From: a bacterium
GTDB taxonomy: Bacteria; Bacteroidota; Bacteroidia; Flavobacteriales_D; Crocinitomicaceae
DNA: 64,000 bases
Assembly (NCBI GenBank): GCA_024742305.1
Contig: JANSYQ010000007.1
Coordinates: forward strand, 1 to 64,000
Direction of reading: 5' to 3'
Shown here: piece after piece, positions 43,662 through 52,166 of the stretch
How positions within the stretch are numbered: position 1 is the first letter of the stretch
Layout: every line of letters starts with the position of its first letter
The notes under the pieces: model-generated
What the model was told of the DNA's origin: nothing
Seen by the model: only the letters and a program-made list of their open reading frames with translations
Databases searched by the model: none
Program-made: the position numbers and the translations under genes

Positions 43662-45521
43662 ATGAAACCCGCAATTCTCCTCGTTCTCCAGTTACTGGCA
43701 GTTTCTGCCCATGCGCAAAACTTTACCATAGACGATTACGAAAAGCAAGAAGTATACATCAAAATGCGCGATGGAGTTCAGTTGTTCACCTCCATTTATT
43801 CACCAAAAGACAAAAGTCAAGACTATCCTGTTTTGATCAAGCGAACTCCTTACAGCGTAAAACCGTATGGCGCTGATACCATGCCAAATCAACTTATGCA
43901 TAACCCACACTTGGTGGCTTCAGGGTACATCTTTGTGAATCAAGATATGCGCGGAAGATGGATGAGTGAAGGAGCGTTTGAAAATACCAAACCTCCGTAT
44001 TCTTGGTCAGATAAAAAACGCACGGATGAAGTAACCGATAGCTACGATACGTTCGATTGGCTAGTGAAAAATCTGAAGAATTTTAATGGGAATATCGGTC
44101 AATACGGGAACTCTTATTTAGGACATACATCCTTAGTTTCAGCAGTTACTGGACACCCCAACCTGAAGGCGGTATTGGGAATGGCACCCGTGACAAATTT
44201 TTATTTTGAAGATTTCAATCGGTATGGGTTACTTGGATTGAATTACTTGCCCGTATTGGACGTTTTCGGTATTCAAAAAGATGGTCCTACGAAAGAGTCC
44301 TGGTATAGCGAACGACCTGCACCTTATGTGGTTGATGCGGAGAAAGAAATTACGGAAGACTATTACGATTTCTTCCTAGAGCGAATGGCGTTGACGGAAT
44401 TTGATGATGTAATTCATCCCGAAAATTTCTTTTGGAAAAACATCAAGGAACATCCCAATTACGATGCGTACAGACAAGAGCGCAACTGGCTGCAATATTT
44501 GGATAAAGTAAAATGTCCCACTTTGGTTGTTGGCGGTTGGACAGACGAACAAAATTTATTCGGAATTGTGAAATCCTTCCGCGAAATGGAGGCTAGGGCA
44601 GAGCCAGGATTGGCGAGGTTGGTCCTTGGACCGTGGTCGCACGGACATCCAAAACGCAGAGAGGGAAGCTATCAGTTAGGAGATATCTTTTATGGCGACA
44701 GTTTGTGTGAGAAGTACCAAAGCGAGGTGGAGTTCCGCTATTTTGAGTACCATTTGAAGGAACGAGGAAACGATCTTGATTTTACCGCGAAAGTATTCAA
44801 CATGGGAACACATGCTTGGGAGGAATACAACGAAGATCCTTTTGCAATGCCCAAAGACACAGTGCAATTCTACCTGCATCCCGATGGAGTTTTGGCAACG
44901 GAGTCGACCAATGAGGGATTGACATTTATTTCTGATCCTTATCATCCAGTTCCATTCATTACAGACGATAATTTCTATCGAATGGCTCCCAAAAAGTATA
45001 TGAACGGCGATCAACGATTTGCATCCAAACGTCCGGATGTTTTAACCTTTACCACGGATGTTTTGACAGAAGATGTCGATGTTTCCGGCGAAATTCGCGC
45101 GTTGATTGACTTTGCTACTGATCATCAAGACGCCGATTTGTATGTAAAAATTATTGATGTCTTGCCCATGGACCTTGCTCCGGAGCCAACCGATGTGCCA
45201 AACGTGAAGATGAACGGATATCAAAAGCTGGTGCGTGTAGGCTACATTCGAGGCCGTTTTCGTGATGACTTCTCCAACCCAATTCCTTTCGAACCAAACG
45301 TTCAAGATGAAGTGGAAGTGCCGTTGATTGAAGTCCGTCACACCTTTCAAAAAGGACACCGAATCATGATTCAGGTGCAAAGCTCCATGTTCCCGCTCTT
45401 TGATTTGAATCCGCAGAAGTACGTGGAGAATATTTACGAAGCGGAAAAATCAGACTTTGAAAAGGCAGAGCACACGGTTTATGGAACCAGTCGAATTTTA
45501 CTGCCGGTGGTGAAGGAGTAA
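43662..45521 (+). CDS. CocE/NonD-type secreted hydrolase (S15 family)
   Basis: A 619-residue exported alpha/beta hydrolase. Signal peptide residues 1-19 (ending SAHAQ). The nucleophile motif is GNSYLG with Ser151, in the IGQYGNSYLGHTSLVSAVTGHP context of the CocE/X-Pro dipeptidyl-peptidase family. The catalytic His lies in GPWSHGHPKR. The C-terminal 150 residues form the jelly-roll domain of the family. Members hydrolyse acyl esters, glutaryl-7-ACA or X-Pro peptides; the substrate here is unknown. Periplasmic, without a T9SS tail. Confidence 0.92.
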   Translation: MKPAILLVLQLLAVSAHAQNFTIDDYEKQEVYIKMRDGVQLFTSIYSPKDKSQDYPVLIKRTPYSVKPYGADTMPNQLMHNPHLVASGYIFVNQDMRGRWMSEGAFENTKPPYSWSDKKRTDEVTDSYDTFDWLVKNLKNFNGNIGQYGNSYLGHTSLVSAVTGHPNLKAVLGMAPVTNFYFEDFNRYGLLGLNYLPVLDVFGIQKDGPTKESWYSERPAPYVVDAEKEITEDYYDFFLERMALTEFDDVIHPENFFWKNIKEHPNYDAYRQERNWLQYLDKVKCPTLVVGGWTDEQNLFGIVKSFREMEARAEPGLARLVLGPWSHGHPKRREGSYQLGDIFYGDSLCEKYQSEVEFRYFEYHLKERGNDLDFTAKVFNMGTHAWEEYNEDPFAMPKDTVQFYLHPDGVLATESTNEGLTFISDPYHPVPFITDDNFYRMAPKKYMNGDQRFASKRPDVLTFTTDVLTEDVDVSGEIRALIDFATDHQDADLYVKIIDVLPMDLAPEPTDVPNVKMNGYQKLVRVGYIRGRFRDDFSNPIPFEPNVQDEVEVPLIEVRHTFQKGHRIMIQVQSSMFPLFDLNPQKYVENIYEAEKSDFEKAEHTVYGTSRILLPVVKE

Positions 45522-45553
45522 GCCGAGAAATTTAAGAGAATTTTCGTCAGTTT

Positions 45554-45581
45554 CTTTAATAAGACTAAAGGTTTATTAAAG
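45554..45581. terminator. AT-rich hairpin after hydrolase gene
   Basis: CTTTAATAA (45554-45562) and TTATTAAAG (45573-45581) form a perfect 9-bp stem with a 10-base loop, 33 bases after the hydrolase stop. The T tract is weak, so it may be a terminator or another structural signal. Confidence 0.45.
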
Positions 45582-45685
45582 TGCATTAGTTCGAGCCTAG
45601 CCTAATTTTAGGAAATTTGGTATTTGTACCTATTGTTTTTTACTGATTCGTGTGATAACTTGCTGTATTCAATGAATCACACACT

Positions 45686-46105
45686 ATGACTGAAGAAAAG
45701 ACAATTACGGAGTCGAGCGATGGCTCTGTCCTGCTTACAAATCACAAGATCCGATATACTTCAAATGAAAAAGGCCATGATCGGTTAACGTCAATTATGC
45801 TGAATGAAATTGCAACGATTGAAATAGTATACGTCGATAACAGAATTTATCTCATCATTGGAATAATTTTATGCTTGGGAATTTTCACATTGAATGTAAT
45901 TGGACTAGCATGCGCACTTTTTGGAGGCGGGCTATTGGCCTATTACTTTTTGTCTAAAAAACATGTCATTTCCATTATTTCAAGTGCAAGTCGTTCAATT
46001 GATTTTGAAACTAAAGGGTTGAAAACGAAACAGATTATGAGGTTCGTTGATCAAATTGAGAGCGCCAAACAACTATATGAAATAGAACTGTTCTCTAAAA
46101 TCTGA
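45686..46105 (+). CDS. two-helix membrane protein (PH-like, DUF6232-like)
   Basis: A 139-residue protein. A soluble first part (ITESSDGSVLLTNHKIRYTSNEKG) reads like the start of a PH-like domain, then two membrane helices (about 55-72 and 73-92) and a C-terminal strand-rich segment (ISIISSASRSIDFETKGLKTKQIMRFVDQIESAKQ). It resembles small membrane PH-domain (DUF6232-like) proteins; function unknown. The gene and its follower are visibly richer in A and T than their neighbours. Confidence 0.72.
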   Translation: MTEEKTITESSDGSVLLTNHKIRYTSNEKGHDRLTSIMLNEIATIEIVYVDNRIYLIIGIILCLGIFTLNVIGLACALFGGGLLAYYFLSKKHVISIISSASRSIDFETKGLKTKQIMRFVDQIESAKQLYEIELFSKI

Positions 46106-46118
46106 ATTTGAGTGAATT

Positions 46119-47069
46119 ATGAGAAGATATAGAAAGTATTACCAACTCGATAGTATTGCATTGCTGGTGTGCATTTTAGCTGCTCTCGCCGCAATGATCC
46201 ACTCATTTTCTTATTTCCAGCCGCGCAAAGGACTTACTGAAAAAGAGTTTATCGAGAAGGACTACGTGAAGAAAAATTATAAATCTGTTTTTGAGTATCA
46301 ATCCAATGAAGTTGATAATCACGTGTATTCTGAAGCTCAGGTTGAGCAACTTGAGAGATTGATAGAAGTACGTAAGGCGGATTATATTAGTAACAATGAA
46401 AATCTAAACTTGCTGACGCAACTCCTAGTTGCTTTTCTCATCCTAGGCGCGCTAATTCTCTTCTATGACCCCGAAGAATTCCAAATGCCCTTCATTGAAG
46501 TAACAATTCCAGCGACTCTTTTCCATTTGTTCATTGCTTTCGGAATGGTATATCTTTGGGTTCAGTTCGGTTTATCGTTAAATACTGGAGTTGATGGAAG
46601 ACTATCATTAAATCAATTAATAACAGAGTATGAATTAGCTAAAGGAGTTAATATAAACCCTTCGTTTAGTGAAATACATACTTTAATCGACAAAGGAATT
46701 ATTGACGCGTGGTGCCATTGGTATTATCATGTATTCGATATGCGCTCTCACGGTCCGTTCCATGATGTTATATCTTGGATTGGTTTGTACGTAGTATATG
46801 GCGGTTTTTGGGGGGCAATCCATGCTGTGGCAATTATGCTCTCCACTACAATTTATGAGAAAAAGAAAGACAATACAGGGGGCAAACTATTATTAATTTT
46901 ATTCATTCTAACAATGCTTTTGCTAGTCGCCGCAGGAATCACATTTATTGTGGAGTTCCCTCATGCCAGCCGTTTGATTAGCGTGTCTTGGATCATTGCG
47001 ACTTTTATTCTTATTTATTGGATATTTTGGGGTAGAGAGGTCGCTAGGAACAGACATGTGGATGATTAA
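46119..47069 (+). CDS. polytopic membrane protein, unknown
   Basis: A 316-residue protein with about six hydrophobic segments (near 14-32, 93-112, 123-145, 215-242, 249-272 and 280-302) and a soluble loop of about 55 residues (37-90) that is charged and probably periplasmic. No family was recognised. It starts 13 bases after the previous gene and shares its AT-rich composition, so the pair is probably a unit. Confidence 0.72.
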   Translation: MRRYRKYYQLDSIALLVCILAALAAMIHSFSYFQPRKGLTEKEFIEKDYVKKNYKSVFEYQSNEVDNHVYSEAQVEQLERLIEVRKADYISNNENLNLLTQLLVAFLILGALILFYDPEEFQMPFIEVTIPATLFHLFIAFGMVYLWVQFGLSLNTGVDGRLSLNQLITEYELAKGVNINPSFSEIHTLIDKGIIDAWCHWYYHVFDMRSHGPFHDVISWIGLYVVYGGFWGAIHAVAIMLSTTIYEKKKDNTGGKLLLILFILTMLLLVAAGITFIVEFPHASRLISVSWIIATFILIYWIFWGREVARNRHVDD

Positions 47070-47152
47070 GTTCCCAATTTCTCCTAAATCTACCATGGTA
47101 TCCAATTATTCCTTACCTTTAATAAGTACGATCAAAAAGTACGCAGAAAGGG

Positions 47153-48322
47153 ATGAAGGGAAAAGATTTTGATTTTAGCCTTGCCGATGCTTTCGGCGGT
47201 GGCAAAGGGTTCACATTCAGTAAGCACGTTCCTGAGGAAAAAGATCATTTCGATCGTGTGTTTGAAGTGTTCAAAGAACTGCTCACACATACCTCCGGTG
47301 ACCTCGATGAAGCCTTCGATTGGTTGAATACCCTCGATGAGGAATACGACATTTTTAGCGATGAGTATACTTTCGAAGATTTTGTCGAAGACTTAAAAAA
47401 ACGTGGATTCATTCGAGAGGAAATCGATCCCGAAGATGGTAATCAAGGTCAAGGCGGAGAAGGTAGAAACGTACTGACTCCAAAGTTAGAAGCAGCGTTA
47501 CGAGAACATGCACTCGATCAAATATTTGGTAAGCTGAAGAAAAGCGGAATGGGAAACCACCGCACGTCGAAAGTGGGCGTTGGTGATGAACGCGACGGAG
47601 AACTTCGCTCGTACAGTTATGGTGATGATTTAGCGATGGTCAACATGACCGAAAGCCTGAAAAATGCCCAAATCAACCACGGAATTTCAGACTTGCGCCT
47701 TACCGAGAACGACTTAATGGTCGAGGAAACCAAGCACAAAGCACAAATGAGTACGGTGCTTATGATTGACATCAGCCATTCCATGATTTTATACGGTGAG
47801 GACCGCATTACCCCCGCCAAAAAAGTAGCCATGGCACTCGTCGAGCTTATCAAGCGCAAATACCCAAAGGACACCATTGATATTATCGTTTTTGGGAACG
47901 AAGCTTGGCCGATTAAAATCAAAGATCTTCCTTATTTAAAAGTGGGACCGTATCACACGAATACAGTCGCGGGACTAGGACTGGCAATGGATATCTTGCG
48001 GCGAAAGCGCAACACCAATAAGCAAATTTTCATGATCACGGATGGGAAGCCAAGTTGCATCAAGTTGCCCAACGGAGAGTTTTATAAGAACAGTTTCGGA
48101 CTGGACGAAGACATCGTGAAAAAATGTCTCAACAAGGCTGCTCAGTGCCGAAAATTGAAAATTCCCATCACCACTTTTATGATCGCTCAGGACCCCTATC
48201 TGCGTCAGTTCGTAGAGATGTTCACGGCGCAAAATCGAGGAAAAGCATTTCTCACTGGCTTATCGGGCTTGGGTGAGATGATTTTTGAAGACTACGAGAA
48301 AAACAGAATTAAGAGAATTTAA
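47153..48322 (+). CDS. vWA domain protein paired with MoxR ATPase
   Basis: A 389-residue cytoplasmic protein. The N-terminal half is acidic and helical (FDFSLADAFGGGKGF, LEEYDIFSDEYTFEDF). The C-terminal von Willebrand A domain has the MIDAS sequence DISHS (206-210) and ITDGKPS, so metal binding is intact. Proteins of this type work with MoxR-type AAA ATPases as chaperone-like pairs. It is followed 10 bases later by exactly such an ATPase. Confidence 0.88.
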   Translation: MKGKDFDFSLADAFGGGKGFTFSKHVPEEKDHFDRVFEVFKELLTHTSGDLDEAFDWLNTLDEEYDIFSDEYTFEDFVEDLKKRGFIREEIDPEDGNQGQGGEGRNVLTPKLEAALREHALDQIFGKLKKSGMGNHRTSKVGVGDERDGELRSYSYGDDLAMVNMTESLKNAQINHGISDLRLTENDLMVEETKHKAQMSTVLMIDISHSMILYGEDRITPAKKVAMALVELIKRKYPKDTIDIIVFGNEAWPIKIKDLPYLKVGPYHTNTVAGLGLAMDILRRKRNTNKQIFMITDGKPSCIKLPNGEFYKNSFGLDEDIVKKCLNKAAQCRKLKIPITTFMIAQDPYLRQFVEMFTAQNRGKAFLTGLSGLGEMIFEDYEKNRIKRI

Positions 48323-48332
48323 GGAATACAAA

Positions 48333-49790
48333 ATGAAAGAAATTACATTCAAAGAGTTGAAGGCATCCGGATACAAGGAAAAGACCATCAACGAAGAAAT
48401 TCAAGCAAATTTAATCGCACGAATTAAAGAGAAAAAGCCCGTTTTCGAAGGCTTGTGGGGATATGAGGATACCGTCGTTCCACAGTTGAAAAAAGCAATT
48501 TTGGCAGGACATCACATCAATTTGTTGGGGCTTCGAGGTCAGGCAAAAACGCGTATTGCACGTAGCATGGTGGATTTGTTGGATGAATACATGCCGATCG
48601 TCAAAGGATCGGAAATCAACGACAGTCCATTCAACCCAATTTCAAAACATGCGAGAGACCTCCTTGCCGAGAAAGGGGATGAGACACCGATTACTTGGGT
48701 GCATCGCTCTGAACGATTTTTTGAGAAGTTGGCAACGCCCGACGTAAACGTTTCGGACCTAATTGGCGATATCGACCCGATCAAAGCAGCGACCTTGAAA
48801 TTGCCTTACTCTGATGAGCGCGTTTTGCACTATGGTATGATTCCTAGAGCAAACCGATGTATTTTCGTGCTCAATGAATTGCCCGATTTACAAGCGCGTA
48901 TTCAAGTTTCTTTGTTCAATATTTTGCAAGAAGGCGATGTTCAAATCCGCGGATTTCAATTGCGAATGCCTTTGGATATTCAATTTGTTTTCACGGCAAA
49001 CCCGGAGGATTACACCAATCGTGGAAGCATCGTAACGCCATTGAAAGATCGCATCGGATCTCAGATCTTTACCCATTACCCGAAGTCCATCGAACTGGCG
49101 AGAGCCATCACGGAGCAAGAAGCTCAAATACAAGAAAATGATCTTGCAAAAATCGCCATCCCTGATAAGGCAAAAGATTTATTGGAGCAGGTAGCATTTG
49201 AAGCTAGAAGTAGTGAATATGTGGATGCGAAAAGTGGTGTTAGTGCGCGTATGACCATTAGTGCTATGGAAAACTTGGTGGCAGCAGCGAAGTTGCGATT
49301 GATAGAAACAGGTTCGGACAGAACCAGCGTTCGTTTGATCGATTTCCCGTCCATTGTGCCTTCCATCACAGGAAAAATTGAGTTGGTTTACGAAGGCGAG
49401 CAAGAAGGCGCAGATGAAGTAGCGAGAATGCTTATCGACAACGCCATCATCTCCGAATTCGAGCGTATTTTCCCTCGAATCCCTCGACTGGAGAAAGAAG
49501 GTGTGAAAACGACATATACCGACATCATTGAATGGTTCAACTCGAACTTGCTGGAGTTAAATTACACCGATGACGACGCCGATTTCATAGCAAGTTTGAA
49601 GAGTGTTCAACCGCTGGTTGCGCTGGTTGATGAACACTGCAAGAATATGAGCGAGGAAGACAAGGTATTTTGCATGGAATTAGTACTTTGGAGTTTAACG
49701 GTTAGCGATAAGTTGGATAAAGCGGAGAACGACACGATGTTTAAGTTCGATTCGGCCGGTATGGACACACCATTTTTTGGAAATAATTAA
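48333..49790 (+). CDS. MoxR-type AAA ATPase
   Basis: A 485-residue AAA+ ATPase from the ATG at 48333 (an earlier in-frame start would overlap the vWA gene; AAGGAA lies just upstream of this one). Walker A is GLRGQAKT (66-73), Walker B is FVLNEL in a CIFVLNELPDLQAR context, and FTANPEDYTNRG gives sensor 1 and the arginine-containing segment. It belongs to the MoxR/magnesium-chelatase-like branch. With the vWA protein it probably remodels or activates a target protein. Its stop overlaps the lipoprotein start (TAATG). Confidence 0.92.
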   Translation: MKEITFKELKASGYKEKTINEEIQANLIARIKEKKPVFEGLWGYEDTVVPQLKKAILAGHHINLLGLRGQAKTRIARSMVDLLDEYMPIVKGSEINDSPFNPISKHARDLLAEKGDETPITWVHRSERFFEKLATPDVNVSDLIGDIDPIKAATLKLPYSDERVLHYGMIPRANRCIFVLNELPDLQARIQVSLFNILQEGDVQIRGFQLRMPLDIQFVFTANPEDYTNRGSIVTPLKDRIGSQIFTHYPKSIELARAITEQEAQIQENDLAKIAIPDKAKDLLEQVAFEARSSEYVDAKSGVSARMTISAMENLVAAAKLRLIETGSDRTSVRLIDFPSIVPSITGKIELVYEGEQEGADEVARMLIDNAIISEFERIFPRIPRLEKEGVKTTYTDIIEWFNSNLLELNYTDDDADFIASLKSVQPLVALVDEHCKNMSEEDKVFCMELVLWSLTVSDKLDKAENDTMFKFDSAGMDTPFFGNN

Positions 49791-50338
49791 TGCAAAAGAT
49801 TGTTTACATAATAGCTGTAACCATTGGTTTGGGATGGAGTATCTCGTCTTGTGGTTCTGAATCCGAGCAATCTCCGGTTGAGGTGAAAAATGACTCGAAC
49901 CAGCAGGAGAATCAAGCAGAACCTCCAACAGAAATTGTACAAGAAGAGAAGCAAATCAAGTGGTACGATGGAGAGGTACCCACCGATGCCGATAAACTCA
50001 ATTTACTCTCTGATTTTATGTCAGGAAAACGCGATTTTGACTTCTACGCCGTTTTCACGGAGCCCTTTTGGAACTTCTTTTTTTTCGGAAACCAAGTGCT
50101 TTTTCATGCGGCAGATTTCGAAGTTCCGGAAGTTTGGCCCCTAGAGTATCCATTCACGGATGACGAAAATGAACAAGCTTTGAGTTTCATGAGGAACGGC
50201 GAATTTTGGCAAATGAAAGTCACGAAAGAACCCGGTACTGATGGAATGTCCAACATCGAGTACCCATACTCCGTTAAAATGGATCTCTTTGAAGGTGGAG
50301 GAGCTACCTCTCTCGTAAAAGAAAAAGATCCGTACTAG
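49790..50338 (+). CDS. lipoprotein coupled to MoxR
   Basis: A 182-residue lipoprotein (signal peptide IVYIIAVTIGLGWSISSC, lipidated Cys21) with an acidic, Glu/Gln-rich linker (residues 25-55) and a C-terminal domain rich in aromatic residues (DFYAVFTEPFWNFFFFGNQVLFH). No family was recognised. Its ATG shares a base with the MoxR stop, so translation is coupled, but it acts in the periplasm or outer membrane while the ATPase acts in the cytoplasm. Confidence 0.78.
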   Translation: MQKIVYIIAVTIGLGWSISSCGSESEQSPVEVKNDSNQQENQAEPPTEIVQEEKQIKWYDGEVPTDADKLNLLSDFMSGKRDFDFYAVFTEPFWNFFFFGNQVLFHAADFEVPEVWPLEYPFTDDENEQALSFMRNGEFWQMKVTKEPGTDGMSNIEYPYSVKMDLFEGGGATSLVKEKDPY

Positions 50339-50373
50339 CAACAAACGCACAGCCTAATCATAAAAACAGATTT

Positions 50374-50796
50374 ATGATTATTGATAGTACATACATGGAC
50401 GGCGAAACCAAGCGCCAAGTCGACAAATTGGTCGGAAAAGCATTCGGACTTCGCAGAAGATTAACGGGTGAACCCATAGGCAGTCATCGTATGCTCATTG
50501 ATTCGTACAGCGAAGGTTTTGAGAAAATAATGAAGAAAGCAACGGGCATTGTCTATTGCAACGTCGAACTAAGACCCCTTGGAGCGATCTTACACTTTAA
50601 CGTAAAGAATACACGTTACTCTTGGGTGATTCCCTTTCGAAAAATGACCATTTATGATACGCAAATTTTCAGCTTTCATGCGGACGGTCAGTTCCTCAAA
50701 TTCCACAAAGACGAAATGTGGGCACTAAATAAAAAGTTCATGCGAAACTTGATGGACCGTAGAGTTGAATACCACGAACGATTCAAAATGCCGTAA
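50374..50796 (+). CDS. conserved-looking soluble protein, unknown
   Basis: A 140-residue soluble protein with no signal or membrane segment. The middle (GIVYCNVELRPLGAILHFNVKNTRYSWVIPFRKMTIYDT) reads as a beta-rich half and the end (FLKFHKDEMWALNKKFMRNLMDRRVEYHERF) as a helix. No motif was recognised. It follows the lipoprotein gene by 35 bases and may belong to the same transcript as the vWA/MoxR set. Confidence 0.7.
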   Translation: MIIDSTYMDGETKRQVDKLVGKAFGLRRRLTGEPIGSHRMLIDSYSEGFEKIMKKATGIVYCNVELRPLGAILHFNVKNTRYSWVIPFRKMTIYDTQIFSFHADGQFLKFHKDEMWALNKKFMRNLMDRRVEYHERFKMP

Positions 50797-50828
50797 TCCT
50801 CCCAGTCCTCCTATCTCTCTATTTCTTC

Positions 50829-50836
50829 TAACTTTG
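50829..50836 (+). promoter_or_regulatory. -7 box TAACTTTG before GNAT-like gene
   Basis: TAACTTTG matches TAnnTTTG and ends four bases before the ATG at 50841. The upstream 30 bases are pyrimidine-rich with no TTG. Confidence 0.5.
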
Positions 50837-50840
50837 AAAC

Positions 50841-51434
50841 ATGACCCTCGCATCAACCGAAGACAAAGAAGAAGCCGTTCGAATTATTACCAATACGTTT
50901 GAACAAAATCCTAGCGTGAACATTGTAATTGGTCCGGGAGGAAATCGTCGAAAGAAAATTAGTCGATTGGGGAATTACGCATTTATTAAGGCGTTCAATC
51001 GTGCCGGAGCCTTCATTTCATCCAACCGAAGAGGAGCCGCACTGTGCTTTGACTCGGACGCAAAAGGAACCAACTTTGCCGAATTTTGGGCAGAACTCCG
51101 CTTTGCGTTTTCCATCCCTCCGAAAAAGGTATTCCAGACATTGAAGCGAGAGTCGTACATCAAAAAGCATCGTTTTAAAGGAAAGCACTTGTACTTTTGG
51201 TTTCTTGGTGTTGAAAAAGACGGCGGTCAGGCAGTTTTCGAACTGAAAGAATATCTTTTTGAATTATCTGAACGCAAGCAATTGCCCATCCTATTAGAAA
51301 CTTCGGTGGAAAGAAACCGAACCGTTTACGAACGCTACGGCTTTGAAGTATATCACACATGGAACGACTCAGGCGACGGAAAGACATTGTGGTTTATGAT
51401 GCGTAAGCCGATGGAAGTGATGGAGGAGGTGTAA
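50841..51434 (+). CDS. GNAT-like acyltransferase
   Basis: A 197-residue soluble protein with the outline of a GNAT enzyme: ITNTFEQNPSVNIVIG at the start, AFISSNRRGAALCFDS, then LYFWFLGVEKDGG (motif A strand) and PILLETSVERNRTVYERYGFEVYHTW (motif B) ending in LWFMMRKP. The usual Q/RxxGxG/A loop is not clear, so the call is moderate. Cytoplasmic; substrate unknown. The REP-like repeats begin 17 bases after its stop. Confidence 0.75.
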   Translation: MTLASTEDKEEAVRIITNTFEQNPSVNIVIGPGGNRRKKISRLGNYAFIKAFNRAGAFISSNRRGAALCFDSDAKGTNFAEFWAELRFAFSIPPKKVFQTLKRESYIKKHRFKGKHLYFWFLGVEKDGGQAVFELKEYLFELSERKQLPILLETSVERNRTVYERYGFEVYHTWNDSGDGKTLWFMMRKPMEVMEEV

Positions 51435-51450
51435 TTTGAAGAGCAAGGTG

Positions 51451-51544
51451 TCGGCTTCTCGACAAGCTCGAAGTCCTTTCGCTTTTGCATCGTTCATGAA
51501 ATTCACCCAGCTCGGAGGTCATCGAGCCTGTCGAGATGCCGACC
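51451..51544. repeat. REP-like inverted pair
   Basis: TCGGCTTCTCGACAAGCTCG... at 51451-51476 is the reverse complement, with about four mismatches in 26, of the core GGTCATCGAGCCTGTCGAGA... at 51517-51544. The two arms can form a long hairpin. The second arm is the first copy of an 83-bp-spaced direct repeat. Confidence 0.85.
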
Positions 51545-51644
51545 ACTAAGGTAGCAATGAAATAAGATGGTATGATTCAAGAAATTCACCCCGCAGGTAG
51601 GTCATCGAGCCTGTCGAGATGCCGACCGCGAAGGTAGAATTGAA
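51498..51644. repeat. REP-like direct repeat, two copies spaced 83 bp
   Basis: 51498-51561 and 51581-51644 align without gaps over about 64 bases. Both contain GAAATTCACCC, the core GTCATCGAGCCTGTCGAGAT and AAGGTAG. The spacing is exactly 83 bases. The cores are imperfect palindromes (TCGAGCCTGTCGA). Confidence 0.88.
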
Positions 51645-51702
51645 GCTAAACACCCAATTAAAAACCCTAAATTTTAATTATCTTAAAGTAAAACCAACCA
51701 CT

Positions 51703-51990
51703 ATGCAAATGGCTTACACCTATATTTTGAAGTGTTCAAATGGAACCTATTACACTGGAAGCACGAAGGATATACAAAGAAGATTAAAGCAACATGAAGC
51801 GGGCGAAGGAGCAAATTATACAAGGAAGCATTTGCCCGTAGAGTTAGTGTATCTTGAAAGTCATTCAAGAATAGACCACGCTTTTTTCCGTGAAAAACAG
51901 ATTCAAAACTGGAGTCAAAGGAAGAAAGAAGCGCTTATTAATGGTGACTTTAATCAACTTGTTGAGTTTGCCAAGGCAAAAAATCAATGA
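51703..51990 (+). CDS. GIY-YIG (URI family) nuclease-like protein
   Basis: A 95-residue single-domain GIY-YIG protein. The hallmark is YTYILKCSNGTYYTGST, followed by the catalytic Arg/His region RRLKQHEAGEGANYTR and the late Glu in AFFREKQIQNWSQRKKEALI. The ATG reading MQMAYTYILK is preferred; an earlier in-frame start would read through the repeat. Such domains cut DNA; stand-alone copies (UPF0213/YhbQ-like) are of unclear role. REP-like repeats lie just upstream (51451-51644) and downstream (52051-52077). Confidence 0.9.
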   Translation: MQMAYTYILKCSNGTYYTGSTKDIQRRLKQHEAGEGANYTRKHLPVELVYLESHSRIDHAFFREKQIQNWSQRKKEALINGDFNQLVEFAKAKNQ

Positions 51991-52050
51991 CTATTTTTGC
52001 TCTCGAACGAAACCTTCTGAGACCTCGTAATAAAAACATCAAGGTCATCG

Positions 52051-52077
52051 AGGTCATCGAGCTTGTCGATATGCCGA
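52051..52077. repeat. REP-like core, downstream copy
   Basis: AGGTCATCGAGCTTGTCGAT plus ATGCCGA matches the upstream cores. It is preceded by a partial AGGTCATCG and followed by degenerate ATGCCGAGATG-type repeats to about 52105, in the gap between the GIY-YIG gene and the UvrA-like gene. Confidence 0.8.
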
Positions 52078-52166
52078 TATGCCAAGATGCCGAGATGCTA
52101 GATGCCGCTCACTGATTTCAGAAGCGAAGTAAATGCCATAGTAGCGAATTTATAGATTCACCAAGA

